The notes beneath the pieces are model-generated. The model did no database searches, was not told where the DNA came from, and was given only the letters and a program-made list of their open reading frames with translations. A stretch of DNA of 42,664 bases from Sphingomonas jeddahensis (lineage in GTDB: Bacteria > Pseudomonadota > Alphaproteobacteria > Sphingomonadales > Sphingomonadaceae), in assembly GCF_001981525.1 (NCBI RefSeq), contig NZ_MPSB01000017.1, forward strand, positions 1-42,664. The letters are read 5' to 3'. Positions within the stretch are counted from its first letter, which is position 1; each line of letters starts with the position of its first letter. Shown here in pieces: positions 6,513 to 16,483 of the stretch. The position numbers and the translations under genes are program-made.

Positions 6513-9500
6513 ATGTCGAAAGCTTCGATGAAGGCGCTCACGCAAGCGCTCGCCGATCGGCTCACCAAGGGCGCCCTTCCTGGAGAATTGGACGGCTTCG
6601 GCCCGGAGGAGCAGCTGGAGGCTGCTGCCTTCCTTGCCGCCACGGCGCAGACGCGCGCGCCCGGCAGCGTGGCGATCGCGCTGGAGCCGTTGCCGGGTGA
6701 CGGCGGCCAGCGGCGCATGCGGCTGGCGATCGTCAATGACGACATGCCCTTCCTGGTCGATTCGATCGCCGGTGCGATTGCCGCGCATGACATCGCGATC
6801 AACCGCATCATTCACCCGATCGTCCCGGTCCGGCGCGATGCCGAGGGCGCGCTGGAGGGCGTCGACGAGGCGGGTGCGCGCGAATCAATGATCTATATCG
6901 AAACCGATCGCGCCGATGCGCGCGATCGGCGCGGCCTGATCGACGATCTTACCGCCGATCTCGCCGACGTGCGCGTGGCGGTGGCCGACTGGCGGCGCAT
7001 GCAGGCGACGCTCGCCGCGGACGCGGCCAGCATCGAAGATACCGGCGGCGATCACGATGGCGCCGCGCTGCTGCGCTGGTTCCTCGACCGGCATTTCACG
7101 CTACTGAGCCACGAGCGCTGGCTGACCGACGGCACGATCGACGGCGAACCACTGGGCATCGCGCGCAACGCACATGAGCCGCCGCTGCTCGCAGAGCGCT
7201 CGCGGCGACTGGCGGTCGATTATTTCAACAGCGGAAAGCCCGCGCCGCTGCTGCTGAAATCGAGCCTGCTCTCGCCCGTCCACCGCCGCGTGCCGCTGGA
7301 CCTCGTCGTCGTGCCGATCCGCCGCGGGTCGACGATCGCGGGCCTGTCGATCCACGCCGGCCTGTGGACCTCCGCCGCGCTCAACGCGCCGCCGCGAAGC
7401 GTGCCGGTGTTGCGCCAAAGGCTCGCGGACTTGGAGGTGAAGCTCGGCTTCGACCCGATCGGCCATACCGGCAAGGCGCTGACGCATGCTCTGGCGACGC
7501 TGCCGCATGATCTGGTCACGGCGATGTCGGCGGAGGGCGTGGAGGATCTGGCGCTCACCGCGATGAGCCTCGCCGATCGGCCGCGACCCAAGCTGGTGCT
7601 GGTGCGATCCGCGCTGGGGCGCCATCTGTTCGCCTTTGTCTGGCTGCCGCGTGACGATGTGGCGACCACGCGCCGCGTAGCGATCGGCGACATGTTGGCG
7701 GAGGCCGCGAACGGCTCGATCCTCAACTGGTCGATCGCGCTGGAGGACGGGCACGTCGCGCTGCTGCGCTACACCATCGACCTGCGCCAGGCCGGGGTGA
7801 TGCCCGATGTCGGCTCGCTGGACGCCAGGCTCGAGAAGATGGTGCGCGGCTGGGACCGCGGCGTGGAGGCGGCGCTGGCCGACCGCATCGCGCCGGCGCG
7901 CGCGGCGCGGCTCGCGATCCGCTGGGCGGGGACATTTCCACTCAACTACCGCAATGTATCGACGCCCGAGGAAGCGGCGGAGGACGTTCTGCGCGTGTCT
8001 GAACTGGCGGACGCCAGCGACCGTGCGGTGCACATCTATCCGCCCGCGCCGGGCGGCGATCACCGGCTGAAGATCTACAAGTCGCATGGTGCGCTCGCTT
8101 TGTCCGAAGCGGTGCCGGTGCTGGAGAATTTCGGCTATCGCGTAATCGGCGAGCTGCCGACGCGGCTGCGCGACGATAGCGACAGCTTCGTCCATGATTT
8201 CATCGTCCAGCCGCAGGGCGACGTGGCGAACATCGATCGCGACGTGCTGGAGAATGCGATCACCGCGGTGCTGAAGGGCGCGGCGGAGAATGATTCGTTC
8301 AACCGGCTGATGCTGGTCGCGGGGCTGACCCCGTCCGCGGTGCTGCTGTACCGCGCCTGGTTCCGATACTTGCGTCAGGCGGGGCTGACCTATGGTCTGT
8401 CCACCGTCGCCGATGCGCTCGGCCGAGCGCCGGCGCTCGCCAAGGCGCTGATCGATCGCTTCACGCTGGCGCACGATCCGGTGGCGAAGGGCGATGTCGC
8501 CACGATCGATGCAGAGATCGCCGCGGGGCTCGACGCCGTCAATGCGATCGACGACGATCGCATCCTGCGCGCGTTCAAGGCCGTCATCAACGCGACGCTG
8601 CGCACCAACGCCTTTGCGCCCGCCGCCGCCGAGGCGCTGGCGTTCAAGCTCGACAGCAGCCGGATTCCGGGCCTGCCCGCGCCGCTGCCGTGGCGCGAAG
8701 TGTGGGTGTACAGCCCCCGCGTCGAGGGCATCCACCTGCGCGCCGGCCCGGTCGCGCGCGGCGGCCTGCGCTGGTCCGACCGGCGCGACGATTTCCGCAC
8801 CGAGATCCTCGGGCTGATGAAGGCGCAGCGCGTCAAGAACGCCGTCATCGTGCCGACCGGCGCGAAGGGCGGCTTCTACGCCAAGCAACTGCCCAATCCG
8901 GCCACCGATCGCGACGCCTGGTTCGCCGAGGGGACGGAAAGCTATCGCATCTTCATCCGCACGCTTCTGTCCATCACCGACAATATCGTCGCCGGCAAGG
9001 TGGTGCATCCCGAAGGCGTGCGGGTCCATGATGGCGAGGATCCCTATTTCGTCGTCGCCGCCGACAAGGGCACTGCGACGTTCAGCGATGTCGCCAATGC
9101 CATCGCGCTGGAACGTGGCTTCTGGCTAGGCGATGCCTTCGCGAGCGGCGGCAGCCAGGGCTATGATCACAAGGCGATGGGCATCACCGCCAAGGGCGCC
9201 TGGATCTCGGTGCAGCGCCATTTCGCCGAGCGCGGGGTGAACGTTCAGAGTGACTTGATCCGCGTCGTCGGCTGCGGCGACATGTCGGGCGACGTGTTCG
9301 GCAACGGCATGCTGCTGTCGCAGACGCTCAAGATCGTCGCGGCCTTCGATCACCGCCACATCTTCCTCGATCCCAATCCCGACCCCGCAGCGAGCTGGGC
9401 GGAGCGGGCGCGGCTGTTCGCGCTGCCGCGGTCGAGCTGGGAAGATTATGACAAGAGCCTGATTTCGGCCGGCGGCGGCGTCTTCCCGCGTAGTGCCAAG

Positions 9501-11135
9501 ACGATCCGGCTGACGCCCGAGGTGCAGGCCGCGCTGGGTGTTTCCGCGGCAGAACTGGAGCCAGCGGCGCTGATCTCGGCGATCCTGAAGGCACCGGTGG
9601 ACCTGATCTGGTTCGGGGGCATCGGCACCTATGTGAAGGCTGCGAGCGAGAACAACGCCGCGGTCGGCGATCCCGCCAACGATCGGCTGCGCGTGGATGC
9701 GGAGGATTTGCGGGCCACTGCGGTCGGCGAGGGCGCCAATTTGGGGGTCACGCAGGCTGCGCGCATTGCCTTTGCGGGCCGGGGCGGGCGGATCAATACC
9801 GACTTCATCGACAATTCGGCGGGCGTCGATTGTTCGGACAATGAGGTTAACATCAAGATCGCGCTCAACCGCGAGATGGCGGAAGGGCGGCTCGGCTTCG
9901 ACGATCGCAATGCGCTGCTCGGTGCGATGACCGACGATGTCGCGCATCTCGTGCTAGAGGATAACCGGCTCCAGACACTGGCGCTGTCGATCGCCGAGCG
10001 GGCGGGGCCGCGCGGCGTGCCGAGCTATGTTCGCGCGATCGAGATCTTCGAGGCAGCCGGGCGGCTCGACCGCCGGGTCGAGGGACTGGCGGGCAACGAG
10101 GATCTGCTGCGCCGTTCGGCGGAGGGCAGGGGGCTCACCCGGCCCGAGCTCGCGGTGCTGCTGTCGACCGCCAAGCTCGCGTTGCAGGACGCGATCGAGA
10201 CCGCCGGGCTGGGCGCCGATTCGTTGCTCGATCCCGATCTCCAGGCAGCCTTCCCGGCGGCGATGCAGGAGCAATTCGGCACGGCGATCCAGCAGCATCA
10301 GCTGCGCGGCGAAATCATCGCGACCAAGCTCGCCAATCGCATCGTCAACCGCATCGGGCTGCTCAGTCCGTTCGAGCTGGCGGAGGAAGAAGGTGCCGCA
10401 CTGGGCGATGTCGCGGCAATGTTCGTCGTCGTCGAGCGGCTGTTCGATCTCGGCACCCTGTGGCGCGATATCGAGACCACCAACATGTCCGAGGACGGTC
10501 GCCTGGCACTGTTCGAGGGCGTGGCGCGCGCGGTGCGTTCGCAGGTGGCGGATTTGCTCCGCGTCGTGGCGCCGGGCACGCTCCCGGGCGAGGTACTGGG
10601 GCGGATCGGCGCGGGCGTCGCCAAGCTGGAAGGGCAGACCAGCGACTTGCTGCTCCAGGAAGCGCGGGCCGAGAGCGCGCGTATGGCGGAGTCGTTGGCT
10701 GCCGCGGGCGCGCCCGATGGGTTGGCCGCGCGGGTCGTGCGCTTGCATGAGATGGACGGGGCGATCGGCCTCGTCGATCTCAGTGCCAAGTCGAAGACCG
10801 ATGAAACCGCGCTGACCCGCGCCTATACGCGGCTCGGCGAGGCGCTGGGGCTCGATTGGGCACAGGCGGCGGCGGCGCGACTGTCTCCGTCGGATCCATG
10901 GGAGCGGCTGCTGGTAGCGGGGCTGGTGCGCGACTTCGAGCAAATGCGGCTCGACTTCCTCGATCGCGAGGCCCAGCGCGATCCCGATTCGGCCGTCGCT
11001 GCGTGGTTGACGGAGCATCAGGCGCAGGTGGCGCGATTTGTCGCGGTGGTTGCCCGTGCCCGCCAGGCGGCGAGCCCCAGCGCGGCGATGCTGGCGCAGG
11101 TGGCGAACCAGGCGCGGATGCTGTTGGTGCGGTGA
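6513..11135 (+). CDS. gdhB: NAD-specific glutamate dehydrogenase, large (180-kDa) type
   Basis: This enzyme oxidises L-glutamate to 2-oxoglutarate and ammonium with NAD+, a catabolic route feeding the TCA cycle. The 1540-residue length matches the large bacterial class (about 1500-1600). The long N-terminal half carries ACT-like regulatory regions (MRLAIVNDDMPFLVDSIAGA near residues 70-90). The catalytic core has RAGPVARGGLRWSDRRDDFR (about 740-765) and PTGAKGGFYAK (about 780), whose lysine is the catalytic one. Then come GCGDMSGDVFGNGML near 920 and a nucleotide-binding region with GEGANLGVTQAARI near 1075. I chose the ATG at 6513; an in-frame TTG at 6477 would add 12 residues. Related enzymes are allosterically controlled by amino acids. 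The symbol follows Pseudomonas; Caulobacter calls it gdhZ. Confidence 0.95.
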   Translation: MSKASMKALTQALADRLTKGALPGELDGFGPEEQLEAAAFLAATAQTRAPGSVAIALEPLPGDGGQRRMRLAIVNDDMPFLVDSIAGAIAAHDIAINRIIHPIVPVRRDAEGALEGVDEAGARESMIYIETDRADARDRRGLIDDLTADLADVRVAVADWRRMQATLAADAASIEDTGGDHDGAALLRWFLDRHFTLLSHERWLTDGTIDGEPLGIARNAHEPPLLAERSRRLAVDYFNSGKPAPLLLKSSLLSPVHRRVPLDLVVVPIRRGSTIAGLSIHAGLWTSAALNAPPRSVPVLRQRLADLEVKLGFDPIGHTGKALTHALATLPHDLVTAMSAEGVEDLALTAMSLADRPRPKLVLVRSALGRHLFAFVWLPRDDVATTRRVAIGDMLAEAANGSILNWSIALEDGHVALLRYTIDLRQAGVMPDVGSLDARLEKMVRGWDRGVEAALADRIAPARAARLAIRWAGTFPLNYRNVSTPEEAAEDVLRVSELADASDRAVHIYPPAPGGDHRLKIYKSHGALALSEAVPVLENFGYRVIGELPTRLRDDSDSFVHDFIVQPQGDVANIDRDVLENAITAVLKGAAENDSFNRLMLVAGLTPSAVLLYRAWFRYLRQAGLTYGLSTVADALGRAPALAKALIDRFTLAHDPVAKGDVATIDAEIAAGLDAVNAIDDDRILRAFKAVINATLRTNAFAPAAAEALAFKLDSSRIPGLPAPLPWREVWVYSPRVEGIHLRAGPVARGGLRWSDRRDDFRTEILGLMKAQRVKNAVIVPTGAKGGFYAKQLPNPATDRDAWFAEGTESYRIFIRTLLSITDNIVAGKVVHPEGVRVHDGEDPYFVVAADKGTATFSDVANAIALERGFWLGDAFASGGSQGYDHKAMGITAKGAWISVQRHFAERGVNVQSDLIRVVGCGDMSGDVFGNGMLLSQTLKIVAAFDHRHIFLDPNPDPAASWAERARLFALPRSSWEDYDKSLISAGGGVFPRSAKTIRLTPEVQAALGVSAAELEPAALISAILKAPVDLIWFGGIGTYVKAASENNAAVGDPANDRLRVDAEDLRATAVGEGANLGVTQAARIAFAGRGGRINTDFIDNSAGVDCSDNEVNIKIALNREMAEGRLGFDDRNALLGAMTDDVAHLVLEDNRLQTLALSIAERAGPRGVPSYVRAIEIFEAAGRLDRRVEGLAGNEDLLRRSAEGRGLTRPELAVLLSTAKLALQDAIETAGLGADSLLDPDLQAAFPAAMQEQFGTAIQQHQLRGEIIATKLANRIVNRIGLLSPFELAEEEGAALGDVAAMFVVVERLFDLGTLWRDIETTNMSEDGRLALFEGVARAVRSQVADLLRVVAPGTLPGEVLGRIGAGVAKLEGQTSDLLLQEARAESARMAESLAAAGAPDGLAARVVRLHEMDGAIGLVDLSAKSKTDETALTRAYTRLGEALGLDWAQAAAARLSPSDPWERLLVAGLVRDFEQMRLDFLDREAQRDPDSAVAAWLTEHQAQVARFVAVVARARQAASPSAAMLAQVANQARMLLVR

Positions 11136-11313
11136 TCTTGGTCCCTCCCTTTTTGGGGGCGGGGCCATTTAGTTGCTTCGACCGCCACTCAACGCTGAGT
11201 CAGCCGGGCCTCGGGCCGAGTCCCTCGTCGGCGAACGCGAAAGCTCCGGGTGTGCGGAGCGCCGGCGGCTGCTAGGACAAGTTGGGCGTGGCACGCGCCG
11301 TTAGCGACGCGCT

Positions 11314-12966
11314 TTATCGCCCGCCTCGTACGGCGCTCAGCGTCGTGCCAGCGGTAATCTGCTCTACATCGGTTTTGAGGTGCAGCAGCCGCACGCCTTT
11401 CTCCGCCATCGCCCGTGCCAAGGCTGGCGCGAAATCCTCGGTACGCTCCACCGTCTCCGCCCAGGCGCCATAGGCCCGGGCAAGCAGCATAAAATCCGGA
11501 TTCATCAGCCGCGTTGCCGACTGACGACCGGGGAATTCGCGCTCCTGGTGCATGCGGATCGTGCCGTAAGCGCCGTTGTCGACCACGATCACCAGCAAGT
11601 CCACGCCGTGCTGGACCGCAGTCGCCAGCTCCTGCCCGTTCATCAGGAAATCGCCATCGCCGGCCAGCGCAACCACGACCCTGTCGGGCCGGCGCAACGC
11701 CGCCGCAACTGCCGCCGGTACCCCATAGCCCATCGCACCGGCGGTTGGGGCGAGCTGCGTGCCCGGCCCCGCATAGGGCCAGTAGCGATGCCACCATCCG
11801 GAGAAATTCCCCGCACCGTTGCAGATGATTGTGTCCGCCGGCAGCGCCGCTCGCATCGCCGCGACACAGGGGCCGAGATCGAGCGCCACCCCCTCCCGCT
11901 CCCGCGGCGTCGACCAGGCGTGATACGCGTCATGCGCCTCCAGATCATGCGGGTGCGCGGGGCCATCCACCAGTGCCAGCGCCTCGCCGAACTCTGCCAT
12001 GGTGGCGCAGATCGCGAGATCGGTGCGATAGGTCATGCCAAGCTCATTGGCATCGGGATGGACGTGAACGAGCCGCTGGCCGGGATGTTCGGGTGTGATC
12101 AGCGTGTAGCCATCCGTCGTCGCCTCCCCGAGCCGCGCGCCGATCACCACCAACAGGTCCGCCGCCTTTACCCGCGCGACCAGCGCAGGGTTGGGGCCAT
12201 AGCCCAGGTTGCCGGCATAAGCGGGGCAGCTGTTGGGCACGGCATCCTGACGGCGGAAGGCGGCCGCCAGCGGCACGCCAGTGCGATCGGCCCAAGCGGC
12301 GATGTCCTGTCCGGCCGGTGCGTCCCAGCCGGCGCCGCCGATGATCGCCACCGGCCGCTCGGCCGTGGCGAGAAGGTCGGCGAGTTGCTCCATGGCGTCG
12401 GGATCGGGCGCCTGGCCGACCCGTTCGACGCGTGGACGATCGATCGCCTCCACCTGGTCGAGCAGCATGTCCTCGGGCAGCGCGAGCACCACCGGACCGG
12501 GGCGGCCGTTCATCGCCACCGCATAAGCGCGGGCGACATATTCGGGGATTCGGCGCGCGTCGTCGATCCGCGCCGCCCATTTGGCGATCGGCGCGAACAT
12601 GGCGGCAAAGTCGATCTCCTGAAACGCCTCGCGATCGCGCGTCCCGCGATCAACGTCACCAATGAACAGGATCATCGGCTGCGAATCTTGGCAAGCCACA
12701 TGGACGCCGATCGACGCATTCGTGGCACCCGGCCCGCGGGTGACGAAGGCGATGCCGGGGCGGTGCGTCAGCGTGCCATCGGCACAGGCCATGAACGCGA
12801 CTCCACCCTCCTGCCGGCAAGTGACAACCTCGATCTGCGGGGTATCGACCAACGCATCGAGCACGGCGAGGAAGCTTTCCCCCGGCACGGTGAAGATCCG
12901 GTCGCAGCCCTGCGCGACGAGCTGATCGACCAGAATGCGGCCGCCGGTGCGTGTGATGGTCTCCAT
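11314..12966 (-). CDS. Thiamine diphosphate-dependent enzyme, acetolactate-synthase-like
   Basis: The 550-residue protein has the three-domain layout of the ThDP decarboxylase/synthase superfamily. The N-terminal pyrimidine-binding domain carries the activating Glu53 (CRQEGGVAF). The middle domain (about 190-330) has GGAGW and VIGARLGE. The C-terminal domain carries the ThDP/Mg motif GDGDFLMNGQ...VDNGAYGT (near 440-470). Acetolactate synthases, glyoxylate carboligases, benzoylformate and oxalyl-CoA decarboxylases share this plan, so the substrate is not settled. There is no small regulatory subunit next to it, which argues against the main IlvB. I chose the ATG at 12966, ten codons after an in-frame alternative. 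It is divergent from the SMP-30 lactonase, with a 136-bp shared promoter region. Confidence 0.85.
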   Translation of the reverse strand: METITRTGGRILVDQLVAQGCDRIFTVPGESFLAVLDALVDTPQIEVVTCRQEGGVAFMACADGTLTHRPGIAFVTRGPGATNASIGVHVACQDSQPMILFIGDVDRGTRDREAFQEIDFAAMFAPIAKWAARIDDARRIPEYVARAYAVAMNGRPGPVVLALPEDMLLDQVEAIDRPRVERVGQAPDPDAMEQLADLLATAERPVAIIGGAGWDAPAGQDIAAWADRTGVPLAAAFRRQDAVPNSCPAYAGNLGYGPNPALVARVKAADLLVVIGARLGEATTDGYTLITPEHPGQRLVHVHPDANELGMTYRTDLAICATMAEFGEALALVDGPAHPHDLEAHDAYHAWSTPREREGVALDLGPCVAAMRAALPADTIICNGAGNFSGWWHRYWPYAGPGTQLAPTAGAMGYGVPAAVAAALRRPDRVVVALAGDGDFLMNGQELATAVQHGVDLLVIVVDNGAYGTIRMHQEREFPGRQSATRLMNPDFMLLARAYGAWAETVERTEDFAPALARAMAEKGVRLLHLKTDVEQITAGTTLSAVRGGR

Positions 12967-13102
12967 GCGGGCGAGTGTAGAACGACTCGGCGGCAAGGCA
13001 AACCGGACTCCGGTTCAGTCCGAAGCGGCACGGCGCGAGCATATGACTTGCTAAGCCGATCGCCTTAGACAATCCTTCCGCGCAAAACAGGAGGAGAGGA
13101 TC

Positions 13103-14023
13103 ATGGCCGATTTCGAGCTGGTGACGGACGGACTGCGTTTTCCCGAAGGCCCGGTGATGATGCCTGACGGCAGCATCGTACTGGTCGAGATCGAGCCCGG
13201 CCGTATTACCCGCGTGCAACCGGATGGCAGCAAGGAAACGGTGGCGGAGCCCGGCGGCGGCCCCAACGGCCTGGCGCTCGGGCCGGACGGCATGCTCTAT
13301 TGCTGCAACAACGGCGGGTTCGACTGGCACGAGAATAACGGCATGCTCGCGCCCGGCGGCATCGCATCCAATTATTCGGGCGGGCGGATCGAGCGGATCG
13401 ATCCCGCGACCGGCGCGGTGGAGGTGCTCTACAAGTCCGGCGATTTCGGCTGCGTGCTGCGCGGGCCCAACGACATCGTGTTCGACGCGCATGGCGGCTT
13501 CTGGTTCACCGATCATGGCAAGATGGACCACAAGAAGCGCATCCACGACGTGGTCGGCATCTTCTACGCCAAGGCGGATGGCAGCCATTTGGAGGAAGTC
13601 GTCTTTCCCTCCAACAACCCCAATGGCTGCGGCCTCTCGCCCGACGGCAAATGGCTCTATGCAGCCGAGACCTACACCTGCCGGCTGATGAAGTTCGCTG
13701 TGACCGCACCAGGCAAGGTGGATGCGAGCGCCGGTGTCGGCGGCCCCGGCATCCCCGTCTATCGCCCGGCGGGGTGGAAGTTCTTCGATTCGCTTGCGGT
13801 GGAGGCGTCGGGCAACGTGTGCGTCGCGACGATCGGCGAAAGCGGCATCAGCGTGATCTCGCCCGAGGGTGAGCTGGTCGAGTTTGTGTCAACCGACGAT
13901 GTGTTCACCACCAACATCTGCTTTGGCGGCGAGGACATGCGCGATGCGTATCTGACGCTGTCAGGCACCGGCCGGCTGGTGAAGACGCGGTGGAACCGGC
14001 CGGGGCTGAAGCTGCAATATTGA
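13103..14023 (+). CDS. SMP-30/gluconolactonase/LRE family protein
   Basis: The 306-residue protein is a six-bladed beta-propeller of the SMP-30/gluconolactonase family, which hydrolyses sugar lactones or related esters with one divalent metal. The expected metal ligands are visible: Glu15 in FPEGP, Asn123 in GPND and Asp229 in FFDSLAVE. Blade repeats of the type NGLALGPDGMLY and NGCGLSPDGKWLYAAET also fit. There is no signal peptide, so it is cytoplasmic. AGGAGGAGAGG lies directly before the ATG. The divergent ThDP-enzyme gene may belong to the same catabolic function, but the substrate cannot be read from the sequence. It ends 10 bases before a 96-bp perfect palindromic repeat. Confidence 0.9.
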   Translation: MADFELVTDGLRFPEGPVMMPDGSIVLVEIEPGRITRVQPDGSKETVAEPGGGPNGLALGPDGMLYCCNNGGFDWHENNGMLAPGGIASNYSGGRIERIDPATGAVEVLYKSGDFGCVLRGPNDIVFDAHGGFWFTDHGKMDHKKRIHDVVGIFYAKADGSHLEEVVFPSNNPNGCGLSPDGKWLYAAETYTCRLMKFAVTAPGKVDASAGVGGPGIPVYRPAGWKFFDSLAVEASGNVCVATIGESGISVISPEGELVEFVSTDDVFTTNICFGGEDMRDAYLTLSGTGRLVKTRWNRPGLKLQY

Positions 14024-14033
14024 GCTTTTTCCT

Positions 14034-14129
14034 CGTCATGCCGGGCTCGTCCCGGCATCCACCGGTCCGCACATCCTACGTCTGTGGAGTGCGGTGATGG
14101 GTGGATGCCGGGACGAGCCCGGCATGACG
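14034..14129. repeat. Palindromic intergenic repeat with 29-bp perfect arms
   Basis: Positions 14034-14062 and 14101-14129 are perfect reverse complements over 29 bp (outer ends CGTCATGCCGG / CCGGCATGACG). Each arm also contains a smaller palindrome (GCCGGG...CCCGGC). The 38-base centre holds an imperfect inner pairing. This is the REP/RPE style of repeat common between sphingomonad genes. It could act as a terminator or stabiliser of the upstream transcript. Confidence 0.9.
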
Positions 14130-14168
14130 CACGTTTGCCTTCCCCCCTCACCCCGTTAAGGAAACTGC

Positions 14169-14819
14169 ATGCGCGATACCGTGATTTTCGATTTCGGCGG
14201 GGTGATCACCTCATCTCCCTTTGAGGCGTTCAACCGGCTGGAGCGCGAGCGCGGGTTGCCGCATGACCTGATCCGCCGCATCAACGCGACCGACCCGGAC
14301 GACAATGCCTGGGCCTTGTTCGAGCGAGCGGAGATCGACGCGGCGGGCTTCGACGCCAAGTTCGCGGAGGAAGCGCGCGTGCTCGGCCACGAACTACGCG
14401 GCGAGGATGTGCTTTCGCTGCTGTCCGGCGACATCCGCCCGCGCATGGTTCACGCGCTGGATTGGTTGAAGCGCGGCGGCTATCACATCGGCTGCATCAC
14501 CAACAACGTGCCGGCGGGCGAAGGTGCGGGCATGTCGCGCACGGCCGAAAAGGCCGCCAAGGTTGCCGAGATCATGGCGCGGTTTGACCATGTGATCGAA
14601 TCGAGCAAGGTCGGCATCCGCAAGCCCGATCCGCGCATCTATCAGATGATGCTGGACACGCTGGGCAAGCCGGCGGCGAATTGCGTGTACCTCGATGACC
14701 TCGGCATCAACTGCAAGCCGGCCGCCGCGCTGGGCATCCACGCGATCAAGGTGACGGGGGAGGCTCAGGCGCTGGACGATTTGGCGGATGCGCTGGGGGT
14801 CGAGCACGGGGTGTTCTGA
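14169..14819 (+). CDS. HAD-IA family hydrolase
   Basis: The 216-residue protein has all four HAD motifs. Motif I is VIFDFGGV with nucleophile Asp8. Motif II is CITNN (Thr near 111). Motif III is the Lys of GIRKPDPRIY (near 158). Motif IV is YLDDLGIN (Asp pair near 178). Typical HAD phosphatases have a second Asp two residues after the nucleophile; here it is Gly10 (DFG), as in the ACAD10/epoxide-hydrolase-N-terminal branch, so the reaction may differ from simple phosphate removal. A helical cap follows motif I (class IA). It sits alone between a palindromic repeat and leuC. The substrate is unknown. Confidence 0.88.
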   Translation: MRDTVIFDFGGVITSSPFEAFNRLERERGLPHDLIRRINATDPDDNAWALFERAEIDAAGFDAKFAEEARVLGHELRGEDVLSLLSGDIRPRMVHALDWLKRGGYHIGCITNNVPAGEGAGMSRTAEKAAKVAEIMARFDHVIESSKVGIRKPDPRIYQMMLDTLGKPAANCVYLDDLGINCKPAAALGIHAIKVTGEAQALDDLADALGVEHGVF

Positions 14820-14911
14820 TTCGCCCGCCGCTGCACGCGCGCAATCTTTGTTCCCGTCGGAAGCATCTACTCTTCCATTAGTTGCGCGATCTCGGTTAAG
14901 GGCGCCGCATC

Positions 14912-16342
14912 ATGGCCAGTCGTCCCCTCACCTTGTACGAGAAAGTCTGGGCCGCGCACGTCGTCGAACGCCGCGACGATGGCACGTGCCTGATCTATAT
15001 CGATCGTCACCTCGTCCACGAAGTCACCAGCCCGCAGGCCTTCGAGGGGCTCCGCGCCGCCGGCCGCCGTGTGCGCCGTCCCGACCTGACGCTCGCGGTT
15101 CCGGATCACAACCTTCCGACGACCGCTCGGGTCGATGCCGAAGGCCGCGAACTGCCGATCGCCGATGCCGAAAGCGCGACACAGCTGAGCGCGCTGCGCC
15201 ACAACGTCTCCGAGTTCGACGTGCCCTATATCGACGCGCTTGCCGCCGAACAGGGCATCGTCCACGTGGTCGGGCCGGAACAGGGCTTCACGCTTCCCGG
15301 TACGACGGTGGTCTGCGGCGACAGCCATACGTCGGCGCATGGCGCGCTAGGCGCGCTCGCCTTCGGCATCGGCACCAGCGAGGTCGAACATGTCCTTGCC
15401 ACGCAGACGTTGCTGCTCAGCCCGTCCAAGACGATGGAAGTGCGTGTCGAGGGCAAGCTCGGCTTCGGCGTCAGCCCGAAGGACGTAATCCTCGCGATCA
15501 TCGGCCGCATCGGGGCGGCGGGCGGAACCGGCTATGTTATTGAATATACCGGCAACGTGATCCGCGAAATGTCCGTCGAAGGGCGGCTGACCGTCGCCAA
15601 CATGTCGATCGAGGCGGGCGCGCGCGCAGGCATGATCGCGCCGGACGATACTACTTTCGCGTACATCAAGGGCCGGCCCATGGCGCCGAAGGGCGCGGAT
15701 TGGGACAAGGCGGTCGCGTGGTGGCGCAGCCTCGCGAGCGATCCGGGCGCGACCTACGACCGCACCGTCATCATCGACGCCGCCGAGATCGCCCCTGCGC
15801 TCACCTGGGGCACCAGCCCTGAGGACGTTGTCTCGATCACCGGCACCGTCCCCGCGCCCGACAGCTTCGCCGACGCCTCGAAGCGGGAAGCGGCGCAGAA
15901 GTCGCTCGATTACATGGGGCTGACGCCGGGAACTCGGCTGCAGGACGTGCCCGTCCAGCACGTCTTCATCGGATCGTGCACCAACAGCCGGATCGAGGAT
16001 TTACGCGCCGCCGCCGCGGTGGCGGACGGTCGCCATGTCGCTGATGGCGTGCGGGCGATGGTCGTGCCCGGATCGGGTTTGGTGAAGCGGCAGGCTGAGG
16101 CCGAGGGGCTCGACCGCATCTTCGTCACCGCCGGGTTCGAGTGGCGCGAGCCGGGTTGTTCGATGTGCCTGGCCATGAACCCGGACAAGGTGCCGCCCGG
16201 TGAACGCTGCGCCTCTACGTCCAACCGCAATTTCGTCGGCCGGCAGGGGCCGGGTGCACGTACGCACCTGCTTTCTCCTGCGATGGCGGCCGCGGCGGCG
16301 GTGACCGGGCACTTGGCGGATGTTCGCGAGTTGATGGGGTGA
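14912..16342 (+). CDS. leuC: 3-isopropylmalate dehydratase, large subunit
   Basis: LeuC with LeuD isomerises 2-isopropylmalate to 3-isopropylmalate in leucine synthesis, using a [4Fe-4S] cluster. The 476-residue length fits (about 466 in E. coli). The protein starts [17 protein letters not shown] and has the aconitase-family signatures [19 protein letters not shown] (near 131-150) and [12 protein letters not shown]. The cluster ligands are Cys356, Cys416 and Cys419 (the last two in PGCSMC). The ATG at 14912 follows AAGGGCG. leuD lies 248 bases downstream, separated by an inverted repeat and a 35-codon gene. leuB and leuA are not in the window. Confidence 0.97.
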   Translation: MASRPLTLYEKVWAAHVVERRDDGTCLIYIDRHLVHEVTSPQAFEGLRAAGRRVRRPDLTLAVPDHNLPTTARVDAEGRELPIADAESATQLSALRHNVSEFDVPYIDALAAEQGIVHVVGPEQGFTLPGTTVVCGDSHTSAHGALGALAFGIGTSEVEHVLATQTLLLSPSKTMEVRVEGKLGFGVSPKDVILAIIGRIGAAGGTGYVIEYTGNVIREMSVEGRLTVANMSIEAGARAGMIAPDDTTFAYIKGRPMAPKGADWDKAVAWWRSLASDPGATYDRTVIIDAAEIAPALTWGTSPEDVVSITGTVPAPDSFADASKREAAQKSLDYMGLTPGTRLQDVPVQHVFIGSCTNSRIEDLRAAAAVADGRHVADGVRAMVVPGSGLVKRQAEAEGLDRIFVTAGFEWREPGCSMCLAMNPDKVPPGERCASTSNRNFVGRQGPGARTHLLSPAMAAAAAVTGHLADVRELMG

Positions 16343-16358
16343 CTTCATCCTCGCTGCA

Positions 16359-16455
16359 CCCCGGCGAAGGCCGGGGCCCAGTTGGGGAACGATCGTGATG
16401 GGTGCTGCGGACAGTTACATCCGCCTTCCCGGCTGCGCCCCGGCCTTCGCCGGGG
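16359..16455. repeat. Inverted repeat between leuC and the small peptide gene
   Basis: An 18-bp sequence at 16359-16376 (CCCCGGCGAAGGCCGGGG) returns as its exact reverse complement at 16438-16455. Each arm is itself nearly palindromic and can form a short hairpin. It belongs to the same style as the other intergenic repeats in this window and may set the relative levels of leuC and leuD messages. Confidence 0.85.
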
Positions 16456-16483
16456 AACAGCAGAAGAGTAAGAAGGACGCGTG

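Noticed and set aside
7101..9029. Long open frame (642 codons) on the minus strand opposite gdhB
   Set aside because: It is an Arg/His/Asp-rich mirror of the strongly supported dehydrogenase gene, caused by GC-rich codon use. No family motif or ribosome site.
11380..13068. Long plus-strand frame (562 codons) opposite the ThDP enzyme
   Set aside because: It is a composition shadow: the minus-strand protein keeps the catalytic Glu and the ThDP motif, while this frame has none.
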